DNA of 64,000 bases from assembly GCF_015223065.1 (NCBI RefSeq), contig NZ_JADFBY010000003.1, positions 372,001-436,000 of the forward strand. Direction: 5' to 3'. The notes under the pieces are model-generated. The model saw only the letters and a program-made list of their open reading frames with translations, was not told the origin of the DNA and did no database searches. This stretch comes from Mucilaginibacter sp. JRF. GTDB taxonomy: Bacteria > Bacteroidota > Bacteroidia > Sphingobacteriales > Sphingobacteriaceae. Of the stretch, positions 44,331 through 54,433 are shown piece by piece; positions within the stretch are counted from its first letter, which is position 1; each line of letters opens with the position of its first letter. A program made the translations under genes and the position numbers.

Positions 44331-45905
44331 TTAATATTTACCTGTCAGTTCTTTAGCGACAGTTTCAAGTACGCCGGTTAGTTTATCATCAAACTTACCT
44401 GCCTTAAGTGCCGAAAGCACTTCAGGGTGGCGTAGTTCAAGCTGGCTTAAGTACTCAGCCTCAAACTCCTTGATCTTGTTTACAGGTACGCTACGCATCA
44501 GGTTTTTAGTACCGATATATATGATAGCAACCTGTTTTTCAACTGATACCGGTGAGTACTGGCCTTGTTTAAGGATCTCAACGTTACGTGAACCTTTGTC
44601 AAGTACGCTTTTGGTTGAAGCGTCAAGGTCTGAACCGAATTTTGAGAATGCCTCCAACTCGCGGTATTGAGCCTGATCAAGTTTAAGGGTACCGGCAACT
44701 TTTTTCATTGATTTGATCTGCGCGTTACCACCTACACGTGATACCGAGATACCTACGTTGATAGCCGGACGAACACCCGCGTTAAACAGGTTCGACTCCA
44801 GGAATATCTGGCCATCGGTAATCGAGATTACGTTGGTTGGGATATATGCTGATACGTCGCCCGCCTGAGTTTCGATGATAGGTAAAGCGGTTAATGAACC
44901 ACCACCTTTAACCACATCTTTTAATGATTCAGGAAGATCGTTCATCGCTTTAGCGATAGAATCATTCGAGTTGATCTTAGCGGCACGCTCCAGTAAACGG
45001 CTGTGCAGGTAGAATACGTCACCCGGGTAAGCCTCACGGCCCGGTGGACGACGAAGTAATAATGATACCTCACGGTAGGCTACCGCTTGTTTCGACAAAT
45101 CATCATAGATGATCAATGCCGGACGACCGGTATCACGAAAGTACTCGCCAATAGCAGCACCGGCAAATGGCGCGAAGAACTGCATCGGTGCAGAGTCAGA
45201 AGCGTTAGCGGCTACTACAATTGAGTAAGCCATAGCGCCGTTCTCCTCTAAAGTACGTACAATGTTAGCTACGGTTGAAGCCTTTTGGCCACAAGCAACA
45301 TATATACAGATAACCGGCTGGCCGGCATCATAAAATTCTTTTTGGTTGATGATGGTATCGATACAAACGGCGGTTTTACCGGTTTGGCGGTCACCAATAA
45401 CCAACTCACGCTGGCCACGGCCGATAGGGATCATCGCGTCGATAGCTTTGATACCGGTTTGTAATGGCTCGGTTACCGGCTGGCGATAGATAACACCCGG
45501 TGCTTTACGCTCCAAAGGCATATCATAAGTTTTACCGCTGATAGGACCTTTACCGTCAATTGGGTTACCCAGGGTATCAACCACACGGCCAAGCATGCCT
45601 TCGCCTACTTTTAATGATGCGATCTTGCTGGTACGTTTAACAGTATCACCTTCTTTGATACCTTCGTACGAACCTAACAATACCACACCCACGTTATCTT
45701 CTTCAAGGTTAAGTACAATGCCTTGCAGGCCATTGTCAAACTCAACCAGCTCACCTGATTGTACTTTTGTTAATCCGTAAACACGGGCAATACCGTCGCC
45801 TATTTGCAATACGGTACCTACTTCTTCCAGTTCGGATTCTGACTTGAAGCCTGCCAGTTGCTGACGCAGGATGGCTGATACTTCGTCTGGTCTTACCTCT
45901 ACCAT
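44331..45905 (-). CDS. atpA: F-ATPase alpha subunit
   Basis: The 524-residue subunit has the family N-terminus ([14 protein letters not shown]) and the P-loop [10 protein letters not shown]. It also has [48 protein letters not shown] and [33 protein letters not shown]. It forms the regulatory nucleotide-binding subunit of the F1 head. It lies between atpH and atpG on the minus strand. The partner beta subunit is not in this window. Confidence 0.98.
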   Translation of the reverse strand: MVEVRPDEVSAILRQQLAGFKSESELEEVGTVLQIGDGIARVYGLTKVQSGELVEFDNGLQGIVLNLEEDNVGVVLLGSYEGIKEGDTVKRTSKIASLKVGEGMLGRVVDTLGNPIDGKGPISGKTYDMPLERKAPGVIYRQPVTEPLQTGIKAIDAMIPIGRGQRELVIGDRQTGKTAVCIDTIINQKEFYDAGQPVICIYVACGQKASTVANIVRTLEENGAMAYSIVVAANASDSAPMQFFAPFAGAAIGEYFRDTGRPALIIYDDLSKQAVAYREVSLLLRRPPGREAYPGDVFYLHSRLLERAAKINSNDSIAKAMNDLPESLKDVVKGGGSLTALPIIETQAGDVSAYIPTNVISITDGQIFLESNLFNAGVRPAINVGISVSRVGGNAQIKSMKKVAGTLKLDQAQYRELEAFSKFGSDLDASTKSVLDKGSRNVEILKQGQYSPVSVEKQVAIIYIGTKNLMRSVPVNKIKEFEAEYLSQLELRHPEVLSALKAGKFDDKLTGVLETVAKELTGKY

Positions 45906-45938
45906 TTTATTTCTTTTATTGGTGTTTTTGAGTAAATA

Positions 45939-46484
45939 TTAAACTGTTTTTTGAGCAAAATCTTTTTTAAGGCGTTTCAGGTCGGCAGCAATGCTGGTAT
46001 CAACCTGCCTGTCGCCAACGGCAAGCACAAAGCCGCCTATCAGCTCAGGGTCAACCTTTTCAACCAATATCACTTTGCTGCCGGTAGCTTCCTCAACCTC
46101 CTGGGTCAGCTTTTGCTTGTTAGCTGCTGATAGCGGAGTGGCTGAAGTTACCTTAGCCTTGATGATGTTACATTTAACGTTATATTGGTTTATATATTCG
46201 TTAGCAGTAGCCTTTAACACTTCGCCACGGCCTTTGTTAACCATAATGTTAAAAAAAGCGATAGTAAGCGCGCTTACCTTGCCGTTAAAAAGAGCATTTA
46301 AAATGGCGGTCTTTTTACTGTGCGAAATGATAGGGTTAGCCACCACCGCGCTCAGTTCAACATTTTGCTTTAATGTTTTCAGGAAGAAATCCATATCCGT
46401 TTTTACCGCATCAACCGCGTTTTGCTCCTCCGCAAGGTCAATGAGTGATTTGGCGTACCTGGATGCTACTGTTAGTTCTGACAT
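45939..46484 (-). CDS. atpH: F-ATPase delta subunit
   Basis: The 181-residue protein has the conserved start VASRYAKSLIDLAEEQ, the helical N-terminal domain, and the C-terminal signature VILVEKVDPELIGGFVLAVGDRQVDTSIAADLKRLKKDF. It joins the F1 head to the peripheral stalk. It is encoded between atpF and atpA, as expected. The 104-bp upstream gap contains a long inverted repeat. Confidence 0.96.
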   Translation of the reverse strand: MSELTVASRYAKSLIDLAEEQNAVDAVKTDMDFFLKTLKQNVELSAVVANPIISHSKKTAILNALFNGKVSALTIAFFNIMVNKGRGEVLKATANEYINQYNVKCNIIKAKVTSATPLSAANKQKLTQEVEEATGSKVILVEKVDPELIGGFVLAVGDRQVDTSIAADLKRLKKDFAQKTV

Positions 46485-46505
46485 AGTTCTTTGTATTTCG
46501 GATTT

Positions 46506-46572
46506 CGAATTTTCAATTTCGGATTTATAGTTGATTATTCATCCTTATTTAAAATTCGAAATTGAAAATTCG
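46506..46572. repeat. Inverted repeat in the atpF-atpH gap
   Basis: CGAATTTTCAATTTCG (46506-46521) and CGAAATTGAAAATTCG (46557-46572) are perfect 16-bp inverted copies. The similarity continues imperfectly on both sides, giving about a 30-bp stem around a 35-bp loop. It lies inside the operon and has no T run. Confidence 0.85.
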
Positions 46573-46588
46573 ACATTCGATATTGAAA

Positions 46589-47098
46589 TTACTTCAACTT
46601 AACTTCTTTTAACAAATCGGCAACCAGGTCGTCCTGTTTTGCCTGATCTTCAAATTGCTTGCGTAATACCTTTTCGGCAATTTCAAGCGAAAGGCTTGCT
46701 ACCTGGTTCTTAACATCAGCCAGGGCGATAGCTTTTTGGTTGTTGATCTCAATTTTAGCGATCTCCAGCATACGGGCGCCTTCTTTTTGAGCAAGATCGC
46801 GCGCGTCATGTATCATCTGCTCTTTTACCTTGCGGGCTTCGTGCAGTATCAGGTCGCGCTCAATGCGGGCTTTTTTAAGCAATGCTTCGTTCTCATCGGT
46901 TAAACGGGCCATCTCCTCTTTTGCAGCTTCAGCTTTAAGCAAGGCATCCTCAATAGAACGCTCACGGTCAGTAATAGCCTGCATAATTGGTTTCCAGGCA
47001 AACTTGCCCAGTAATATCAACAACAGGATAAAGGCAACCGCTGCCCAAACCACAAATCCTAAATGGTCATTTAACAAACCTTCGAATAATTGTTCCAT
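46589..47098 (-). CDS. atpF: F-ATPase b subunit
   Basis: The 169-residue protein has an N-terminal membrane helix (LGFVVWAAVAFILLLILLGKFAWKPI) and a long charged coiled coil (ITDRERSIEDALLKAEAAKEEMARL and onward). It is the peripheral stalk linking F0 to delta. Length and layout are normal. It follows atpE after a 93-bp gap that contains a stem-loop. Confidence 0.96.
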   Translation of the reverse strand: MEQLFEGLLNDHLGFVVWAAVAFILLLILLGKFAWKPIMQAITDRERSIEDALLKAEAAKEEMARLTDENEALLKKARIERDLILHEARKVKEQMIHDARDLAQKEGARMLEIAKIEINNQKAIALADVKNQVASLSLEIAEKVLRKQFEDQAKQDDLVADLLKEVKLK

Positions 47099-47138
47099 TA
47101 TATATGTAAAAGAGATTTCGAGTAATTTTTAACTTTTA

Positions 47139-47173
47139 AATAAAGCCCGTTGCCAATCGCTCCGGGCTTTATT
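47139..47173 (-). promoter_or_regulatory. Intra-operon stem-loop after atpE
   Basis: AATAAAGCCCG and CGGGCTTTATT form a perfect 11-bp stem around a 13-base loop, between the atpE stop and the atpF start. On the minus strand it is followed by TAAAAG rather than a T run, so it resembles a partial terminator or mRNA-stabilising hairpin. This could help make more c subunit than b subunit. Confidence 0.65.
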
Positions 47174-47191
47174 GTTTCTTTTTGCGGTAAA

Positions 47192-47416
<225 letters not shown>

Positions 47417-47452
47417 TTAAATATAATTATATAATTGTTTGCGAATGATGAA

Positions 47453-48529
47453 TTAATGATGCTCTTCAACCGCTGTACCAATAAACAGCGCGGTAAGCAT
47501 GGTAAATATAAAGGCTTGCAGAAATGCTACCAGTAACTCCAGCACGTCCATAAATAATACGAACACGATAGATACCGGTGCAACGGCAATTGATTTAAAG
47601 ATGAAGATGAGCGATATTAAGCTCAGCACGATGATGTGGCCCGCAGAGATGTTGGCGTACAAACGTATCATTAACGCGAATGGCCTTGATATTACACCGA
47701 TCAGCTCCACCGGGATCATGATAGGGTACAGCCATACCGGTACATCGGGTAAAAAGATGTGTTTCCAGTAGTATTTGTTGGCGCTGAAATTCACTACCAG
47801 CATAACGATGGCCGACATTACAAAGGTGAACATGATGTTACCCGTAACGTTAGCGCCACCCGGGAACAATGGCACCAAACCTAAAAGGTTGTTCATCCAT
47901 ATAAAAAAGAATATGGTTAACAGTATTGGCATGTAGCGCTGGTAACGGCGACCAATGTTTGGCCTTGCTATTTCATCACGTACAAACATAATGATAGGCT
48001 CAACCAATGATTGCAAACCTTTTGGTGCTTTGCCTTCGCGTTTTTTGTATGATGAGGCTACACTCATGAAGATAACCAGGATCAGTGTACCTGCTATCCA
48101 CATAGCCAAAACATTTTTGGTTATTGAAAAATCGTATACGTGCGATGATGCCTCTTTATCAACCTCGCCATTGGCATCAACAGCCTTAATTTTATCCTCA
48201 ACTAATTTGTAGGTATAAAACTGACCCTTGTGCGCCTCGGTACCGTGGTGAAAAACAGATGATGAGAAATACTCTGTACCCTTATCAGTAAACAGGATTA
48301 CAGGCAGCGGAATTGATGTTTCGCCAACCACATGCCAGTAATGCGAATCACCAATGTGTTCAAGGATGGCAGTGGTAGGATTGAAGGCCTCTGTTTCGGC
48401 ATTCTTTTCCTCTGTAGCATGCTCTCCGTGTTGTATCGCAAAAGTTTTACAAGCGCAAAAAGTCAAAAAAACGCCTAAAATGAGGCTTATGGCAGTTTTT
48501 TTTGAGTTCAAAATATGGCTAAAATTCAT
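47453..48529 (-). CDS. atpB: F-ATPase a subunit
   Basis: The ATG at 48529 gives 358 residues. A GTG at 48547, only 2 bp from the previous stop, would add six. A signal-like N-terminus (ISLILGVFLTFCACKTFA) precedes a periplasmic region of about 100 residues, longer than in E. coli and typical for Bacteroidota. The channel helices include MIPVELIGVISRPFALMIRLYANISAGHI with the essential Arg in ALMIRL. The subunit forms the proton half-channels of F0. Confidence 0.95.
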   Translation of the reverse strand: MNFSHILNSKKTAISLILGVFLTFCACKTFAIQHGEHATEEKNAETEAFNPTTAILEHIGDSHYWHVVGETSIPLPVILFTDKGTEYFSSSVFHHGTEAHKGQFYTYKLVEDKIKAVDANGEVDKEASSHVYDFSITKNVLAMWIAGTLILVIFMSVASSYKKREGKAPKGLQSLVEPIIMFVRDEIARPNIGRRYQRYMPILLTIFFFIWMNNLLGLVPLFPGGANVTGNIMFTFVMSAIVMLVVNFSANKYYWKHIFLPDVPVWLYPIMIPVELIGVISRPFALMIRLYANISAGHIIVLSLISLIFIFKSIAVAPVSIVFVLFMDVLELLVAFLQAFIFTMLTALFIGTAVEEHH

Positions 48530-48549
48530 TAAATGAGTGTTTTTCACTT

Positions 48550-48924
48550 TTAAATTTGGTTGCGCAAGTTACGTAACAAAACCAAAACTTCAAAGATGGT
48601 GTTCAAGAAATATACATAAAAGAAATTGAGCACAAATATCACACTATCCACCTTGAATTTCACGGTAAAAAAAAGGGCTAATGCCATGCTCAAAACCATC
48701 TTTGCTACCGTCATGATAAGAAAAGTTTGGGCATACATTTCGGGGTGCCTTTTTTGGATGAGTGATACCGCCACAATCAACATCAAAGTTAGCGCAGTTA
48801 TTAGCACAAATATGCCCCAAAATTGTGGCAATATCCATGTATTATTACCGGTGTACAATAACACCACCGGCGGTATTGCCAAACAAAATGTAAAAACAAA
48901 AAAAGATATTAAGTTGCGCAGCAT
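48550..48924 (-). CDS. AtpI-like small membrane protein of the ATP synthase operon
   Basis: The 124-residue product has four hydrophobic helices with short loops (PQFWGIFVLITALTLMLIVAVSL; TFLIMTVAKMVLSMALALFF; VFVLNFFYVYFLNTIFEVLVLL). Position just upstream of atpB and the four-helix layout resemble AtpI-type assembly or ion-supply proteins. Sequence similarity to classical AtpI is weak by eye. It begins 1 bp after the atpZ-like stop. Confidence 0.75.
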   Translation of the reverse strand: MLRNLISFFVFTFCLAIPPVVLLYTGNNTWILPQFWGIFVLITALTLMLIVAVSLIQKRHPEMYAQTFLIMTVAKMVLSMALALFFTVKFKVDSVIFVLNFFYVYFLNTIFEVLVLLRNLRNQI

Positions 48925-48925
48925 A

Positions 48926-49156
48926 TCAGTTTTTAACTGCCCTTATAACCAGGTAAAGCGAAATAAACACACCCGCGAGGGCCATAACTGCCGTAACCCA
49001 CTGCACCTGGTGCCGGTTAACCTCATCAATTTTATAGCCCGCGTAGGCCATACCACCAATAATAACGATCATTTGCACGGCAATGCCCGTATATTTGGCA
49101 TAATTGCTCATGCTTTTACCTATTTGATCGGGCTGTTGTGGTTCATTTTTTGGCAT
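48926..49156 (-). CDS. atpZ: AtpZ-like small membrane protein
   Basis: The 76-residue protein has a polar N-terminus, then YAKYTGIAVQMIVIIGGMAYAGYKIDEV and a second helix WVTAVMALAGVFISLYLVIRAV. This two-helix pattern with the YxGxxxD-like linker is typical of AtpZ, which often opens Bacteroidota atp operons. It is the first gene of the operon and diverges from sprE/porW with a 54-bp gap that must hold both promoters. Confidence 0.82.
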   Translation of the reverse strand: MPKNEPQQPDQIGKSMSNYAKYTGIAVQMIVIIGGMAYAGYKIDEVNRHQVQWVTAVMALAGVFISLYLVIRAVKN

Positions 49157-49210
49157 GGCACAAATTTATTTAATATTGGTGTATAGTATTTATTTATTTT
49201 AGCAAAGCAT

Positions 49211-52063
49211 TTGCATTTTATATTCCCTGTGCATAAAACGCCATCAATAAAATATTTAAGCCCGTTGCTTTTTCTGGTGTTGCTGGTTGCCGCCTGCTCG
49301 CTCGAGAAAAAGACACCCTTTAACAGGCGTATGCAAAATTTAACGGCGCATTACAACATCATGTTCAATGCCCGCGAAAGGTTTAACCAAAAGCAGGATG
49401 CTTATGCCGCCGCGTTTGTTGATGACTATACCGAGCTGCTGCGCGTTTACCCCGATACCACCAACACCGATGCCGAGGATAAGGACCTAACCATTATTAT
49501 AGAAAAGGCCAACTACCTCATCAACTTTAAGGAGCAGAGCAATTATATTGGCGATGCCTACCTGCTGCTGGGCAAGGCCAATTATTTGGGCAAGCAGTAT
49601 TTTAATGCCCAGGAGTATTGCGATTACGTGCTACGATCGTACCGTGAAAAGCCGGAGTTGTTGCAGGAGGCCCGCGCATGGAAGGCCCGCAGCCTGATGA
49701 TGCTTAATCAGCACGAAAAAGCATGGCCTGATGTTGATACCGCCCTGCGCAGCATCAACCCGAAAAAGAATATAACGGCCGATGTTTACGCCACCGCCCT
49801 GCAATACTATATTGATGTACGCGATTACCCGAATGCCGAGGCTATGGCCCTGCAAGCTGTTGAGTATGCCAACACCTCGCAGCAAAAAGGCCGCTGGCGT
49901 TTTATTTTAGCCCAGTTGGAAGAACTTAACGGCAAAGCTAATGATGCCGTGGCCAGCTACAATCGTATTGTACACAGCAACGCCCCCTTTGAAATGGCCT
50001 TTAACGCCGACCTAAACCGCATACGCATTGAGGATATGCGCGATGGTGTAAAGATAAGCAGGGTTGACCGGTTGAAAAGTCTGCTTAAGAACAGCAACAA
50101 CAAGGAATTTACCGACCAGATATATTACCACATAGCCCAGATATATTATAACGAGCACGATATTGATAAGGCGGTTGAGAATTACAAGCTATCAACAGCG
50201 GCGGCGGGGAATAACACGCAACAAAAAGGCTTATCGTTTTTGCGGTTGGCTGATATTTATTTTAAGGATAAGGCCAACTACCCGGAGGCTAAGAATTATT
50301 ATGATAGCACCTTAGCCAATCTTTCACCTACTTATCCGGGTTACGCGGCCATCCGCAAAAAAACAGATAACCTGCAAACGCTTACCGCCAACCTGAGCAT
50401 TGTTGCGCACGAGGATACACTGCAAATGCTTGCCCGCCTGCCCGAGCCTAATCGCACAAACATGATCGACTCGATGGTTGATCGTTATTTGTTATTACAG
50501 CAACTAAACAGCAAGCCATCAACCGACCCAAAATCGGCAACGGCACCTACAGCCATCCCGCTGGAGATAAGCAATGCGCAAAACCCACGGGCAAGTACGC
50601 CAACCGGGGGTAACTTCTACTTTTATAATAACGCGGCAGTTGGATCGGGCTTTGCCACCTTTAAACAACGCTGGGGCAACCGTAAACTGGAGGACAACTG
50701 GCGCCGCAGTCAGCGCAGTACGGCTAACCTCGCGGTAAACAACTCGCAAACCCTTGACCCTAACGCGGTACAAAACCAGTTGCAGCAAACTAAGGACAAT
50801 AACGCATCATCAAACTACAGGCAACAACTGGTACAAACCATACCGATAACGCCGGTGATGATCACGCAATCGAACATCCGCATATATAATGCCTTGTTTG
50901 AGATTGCCAACTTTTACCGCGATGTTATTGAAGACCCGAAAGAGGCCATTGCCGCGTATGAATTGATATTGAAACGTTTTCCGGATAACCCGAACCGGGC
51001 GGCTATATATTATAGCCTGTTCCGCTTGTATACCAGCACTAACCAGCTGGCACAGGCCGATAAATACAAGAACCTGTTGCTGAAGGATTTTGCCGACTCG
51101 CCATACGCCAAGGTGATACTTGACCCTGACTATGCCAAACGCCTGAATGATGCCGACGCCAGCTTTAATGCCTTATACAATGAGGTATATGAGCTATACG
51201 CCCAACGCAAATACCCCGAGGTAATGCAGCAGGTTGATGCCTTGATGCAGCAATACCCTAACAGCAAACTGGCGGCGCAATTACTATACTTACGTGCCCT
51301 GGCGCGTGGCAGGCAGGTTAAGGTTGCTCCGCTAAAAACCGATCTGCAAAATATTTTGAACGCTTACCCTGCCGATAAGCTGGTAACCCCGCTGGTTGGG
51401 CAGCACCTTGCCTTTATTGATGCCAACAGCAATGAAATGGCTGCCCGCAAATTCGCTATTTTAGATAGCGACCCTAATTATATACCATTTGCACCCGAGG
51501 AAGTTGGTCCGTTAGTAACGGAGTTTGCACAGGTGGCTGACAAGCGGGTAGAAAAACCAAAGGTTGAAAAACCGGTGGTTACTGCCAAACCAACAGATAG
51601 CCCGGTGATTAAGAAACCGGAGCCTGTTATAGCCAAACAACCCGAACCCACTCAACCCAAAACAGATAGTGTAAGCGCACCGGCAAAACCGAAAAAGGTT
51701 TATCCGTTTAATGAGAGCGATAGCACTAACTACTATTTTGTGATAAGTGTAAGTTCGCGCACAACTAATTTGGCTTCGTCACGTTTTGGTGTAGGGCAGT
51801 TTAACCGTACCCGGTACCAGGGCGTACGCATACGGCACCAGCTTAAACAGGCCGGAGATAACCAGCTGATATACGTTGGCCGCTTTTATACCGTTGGCGA
51901 GGCTAAGGAATATGCCCGCAACATTATACCTTTGATGCCTGAGATAATGAAGGTGCCGGCAGATAAATACACTTTCTTTATCGTAACGCAGCAAAATCTG
52001 GATAAATTAGCCGACCAAAAACTACTGAGTACTTACATGGAGTATTATCAGGATAATTTTTAA
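49211..52063 (+). CDS. SprE/PorW-like type IX secretion lipoprotein
   Basis: The 950-residue protein has a lipobox (VLLVAACSLEKK). It begins KKTPFNRRMQNLTAHYNIMFNARERF, the pattern of SprE/PorW lipoproteins of gliding and type IX secretion. Many TPR-like helix pairs follow (YIGDAYLLLGKANYLGKQYFNAQEYC; ALFEIANFYRDVIEDPKEAIAAYELIL). A proline-rich linker and a conserved beta-rich end (YYFVISVSSRTT...VGRFYTVGEAKEYA) complete it. It starts at TTG 49211 or GTG 49229; no ATG precedes the lipobox. It is followed 8 bp later by the PBP1A gene. Confidence 0.85.
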   Translation: MHFIFPVHKTPSIKYLSPLLFLVLLVAACSLEKKTPFNRRMQNLTAHYNIMFNARERFNQKQDAYAAAFVDDYTELLRVYPDTTNTDAEDKDLTIIIEKANYLINFKEQSNYIGDAYLLLGKANYLGKQYFNAQEYCDYVLRSYREKPELLQEARAWKARSLMMLNQHEKAWPDVDTALRSINPKKNITADVYATALQYYIDVRDYPNAEAMALQAVEYANTSQQKGRWRFILAQLEELNGKANDAVASYNRIVHSNAPFEMAFNADLNRIRIEDMRDGVKISRVDRLKSLLKNSNNKEFTDQIYYHIAQIYYNEHDIDKAVENYKLSTAAAGNNTQQKGLSFLRLADIYFKDKANYPEAKNYYDSTLANLSPTYPGYAAIRKKTDNLQTLTANLSIVAHEDTLQMLARLPEPNRTNMIDSMVDRYLLLQQLNSKPSTDPKSATAPTAIPLEISNAQNPRASTPTGGNFYFYNNAAVGSGFATFKQRWGNRKLEDNWRRSQRSTANLAVNNSQTLDPNAVQNQLQQTKDNNASSNYRQQLVQTIPITPVMITQSNIRIYNALFEIANFYRDVIEDPKEAIAAYELILKRFPDNPNRAAIYYSLFRLYTSTNQLAQADKYKNLLLKDFADSPYAKVILDPDYAKRLNDADASFNALYNEVYELYAQRKYPEVMQQVDALMQQYPNSKLAAQLLYLRALARGRQVKVAPLKTDLQNILNAYPADKLVTPLVGQHLAFIDANSNEMAARKFAILDSDPNYIPFAPEEVGPLVTEFAQVADKRVEKPKVEKPVVTAKPTDSPVIKKPEPVIAKQPEPTQPKTDSVSAPAKPKKVYPFNESDSTNYYFVISVSSRTTNLASSRFGVGQFNRTRYQGVRIRHQLKQAGDNQLIYVGRFYTVGEAKEYARNIIPLMPEIMKVPADKYTFFIVTQQNLDKLADQKLLSTYMEYYQDNF

Positions 52064-52071
52064 TAAATAAA

Positions 52072-54306
52072 ATGATCGTTAAACTTTCACCCAAGGATGC
52101 CCGCAGGTATAACTGGTATATATGGCGCTTTGTAATCGCCTGCTTTTCTTTTGTAGTAATTATGCTGCTGCTTACCGCTTTCGGTATATTCGGGCAGCTG
52201 CCATCATTCCGCGATCTGGAAAACCCAAAAAGCAACCTGGCATCGCAGGTAATATCATCAGACAAACAGATACTGGGCACCTACTTTGTGCAAAACCGCA
52301 CCAATGTAAGCTATAAAGATATATCGCCTTACGTGATAAACGCCTTGGTTGCTACCGAGGATACCCGCTTTTACGAACACTCGGGCATCGACTTTAACCG
52401 TACCTTCACCATAATATTTTATAACCTGGTAGGTAAAAAACAAGGTGGCAGTACCATTACGCAGCAGCTGGCCCTTAACCTTTTTTCGGAGCGTGCGCGT
52501 AACCCGTTCAAACGTATCATCCAAAAACTACAGGAGTGGATAACCGCCGTTAAGATAGAACGCCATTACACCAAAGAGGAGATCATTACCATGTACCTTA
52601 ACACGGTTGATTTTGGCGCTTATAATGTATTCGGCATAAAATCGGCCGCGTTAACCTATTTTAATACTACTCCTGATAAGCTTACGCCCGATCAGGCTGC
52701 TTTATTAGTGGGTATGGTAAACGGCCCCGGTATTTACTCACCTATCAATCACCCCGACAATGCGCTTAACCGCCGTAACCTGGTATTACGCCGCATGGGC
52801 GAGGTGGGTTACCTGAGCGACGGGCAGGTTGAGGAATTCAGGCAAAAACCACTTGGTTTGAGCTTTCACCCAATTAACCATAACGAGGGTTCGGCACCAT
52901 ACTTCAGGGCTATCCTGAAAAAAGAGGTTCAGAAGATATTGGTTGAAAAATCGATATTTAAAGAGGGCGAAACACCTTATGACCTTGACCGTGATGGTTT
53001 GAAGATATATACCACTATTGATGCCACCATGCAACGCTATGCCGAGGAAGCGCAAAAGGAATACATGCGTAACCTGCAAGCCCAGTTCAATGATCACTGG
53101 AAAGGCCGCAGTTTATGGAAAGGTGTAAATAACTTTCAATTATTATTAAGGCAGGGTATGCAGCGCAGCGACCGTTATAAGGCCTTAAAACTTGCCGGAA
53201 AATCAGACGACGAAATTAAGGAGGATTTTAACACGCCTGCTAAAATGACGCTGTTTACCTGGAAAGGTGATATTGATACCACCATGAAACCGATGGACTC
53301 GATCGTATACCATAAAATGATGCTGCGCAATGCCATGATGAGTATGGACCCAACCACCGGCTATATTAAGGCCTGGGTAGGCGGTACCAACTTTGAGCAT
53401 TTTAAATACGATCAGGTACGTATGGGTACACGCCAGGTAGGTTCAACTGCCAAGCCGTTCACCTATGCCGTGGCTGTTGAGGCCGGCTTTTCGCCATGTA
53501 TGGAGGTAGCCAACGTACCTGTAACCATTACCGGCTACGGCGAACCGTGGACACCGCGCTCAACCGGCACCATACCGGGTGTGTTAACACTGCGCAAGGC
53601 ATTGGCAAACTCGCAAAACTATATTACCGCTTATGTAATGAATGAGGTTAAGCCTCAACCGGTGATGGATCTGATCAAAAAGATGGGCGTTAATAGTCCG
53701 GATATTGGGCCTTACCCATCAATATGCCTGGGCACGTTCAACGCATCGGTATATGACATGACCGGCGCTTACTCGGCATTTGCCAACCACGGGGTATGGA
53801 CAGAGCCAACCTTCCTGCTGCGTATTGAGGACAAGAACGGCAACGTATTGTATGATCACCATGCCAACGTTCGCCAGGCGCTTAACGAGCAAACTGCCTA
53901 CGTAATGACCTATATGCTGAAAGGCGTGGTTGACGAGGGTACCGGCTGGCGCTTACGTTCAAAATATAAACTGACTAATCCTATCGGCGGTAAAACAGGT
54001 ACTACGCAATCCAACTCCGATGGCTGGTTCATCGGCATAACGCCACAACTGGTTACCGGTGTGTGGACAGGTTGCGAGGATCGTGATATACACTTCCGCT
54101 CGACTAATTTGGGTGAGGGCGCTAATACCGCGTTGCCAATTTTCGCGCTGTATATGCAAAAGGTGTATGCGAACCAGGCTTTGGGCATTAAAAAGAATGT
54201 GGATTTTGATCCGCCAAAATCGGGCGTGGGCATAACCCTTGATTGTAATGCTTATCACGAGCAGCAGCAACAGAATACCGAGGTTGAGGACAAGCTGGAA
54301 TTTTAG
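52072..54306 (+). CDS. Bifunctional penicillin-binding protein, PBP1A type
   Basis: The 744-residue protein has a membrane anchor at about 18-40. The glycosyltransferase domain contains ALVATEDTRFYEHSG (catalytic Glu96) and GGSTITQQLALNLF. The transpeptidase domain has the SxxK motif STAK (Ser458, Lys461), an SQN motif, and KTG at 641-643. It polymerises and cross-links peptidoglycan on the periplasmic side. It directly follows sprE/porW and is probably co-transcribed, linking the wall enzyme with the secretion lipoprotein at least genetically. Confidence 0.95.
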   Translation: MIVKLSPKDARRYNWYIWRFVIACFSFVVIMLLLTAFGIFGQLPSFRDLENPKSNLASQVISSDKQILGTYFVQNRTNVSYKDISPYVINALVATEDTRFYEHSGIDFNRTFTIIFYNLVGKKQGGSTITQQLALNLFSERARNPFKRIIQKLQEWITAVKIERHYTKEEIITMYLNTVDFGAYNVFGIKSAALTYFNTTPDKLTPDQAALLVGMVNGPGIYSPINHPDNALNRRNLVLRRMGEVGYLSDGQVEEFRQKPLGLSFHPINHNEGSAPYFRAILKKEVQKILVEKSIFKEGETPYDLDRDGLKIYTTIDATMQRYAEEAQKEYMRNLQAQFNDHWKGRSLWKGVNNFQLLLRQGMQRSDRYKALKLAGKSDDEIKEDFNTPAKMTLFTWKGDIDTTMKPMDSIVYHKMMLRNAMMSMDPTTGYIKAWVGGTNFEHFKYDQVRMGTRQVGSTAKPFTYAVAVEAGFSPCMEVANVPVTITGYGEPWTPRSTGTIPGVLTLRKALANSQNYITAYVMNEVKPQPVMDLIKKMGVNSPDIGPYPSICLGTFNASVYDMTGAYSAFANHGVWTEPTFLLRIEDKNGNVLYDHHANVRQALNEQTAYVMTYMLKGVVDEGTGWRLRSKYKLTNPIGGKTGTTQSNSDGWFIGITPQLVTGVWTGCEDRDIHFRSTNLGEGANTALPIFALYMQKVYANQALGIKKNVDFDPPKSGVGITLDCNAYHEQQQQNTEVEDKLEF

Positions 54307-54405
54307 GCTGCCTCACCTCTTAACGGGTTGCATTCGTATCGGCCTGATGAATTTCATATTTTTGCATCAAACACAGCTTTTTGCGTTAACAATATATTTA
54401 TCTGA

Positions 54406-54433
54406 TTCCCCTTGAAAGGGGGTTAGGGGGCTA
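54406..54433 (+). repeat. GC-rich hairpin repeat abutting the uvrC start codon
   Basis: CCCCT and AGGGG form a small hairpin followed by GGTTAGGGGGCTA, ending one base before the uvrC ATG at 54434. It is related to the unit at 33191-33226. Being next to the start codon, it may affect translation initiation. Confidence 0.6.
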
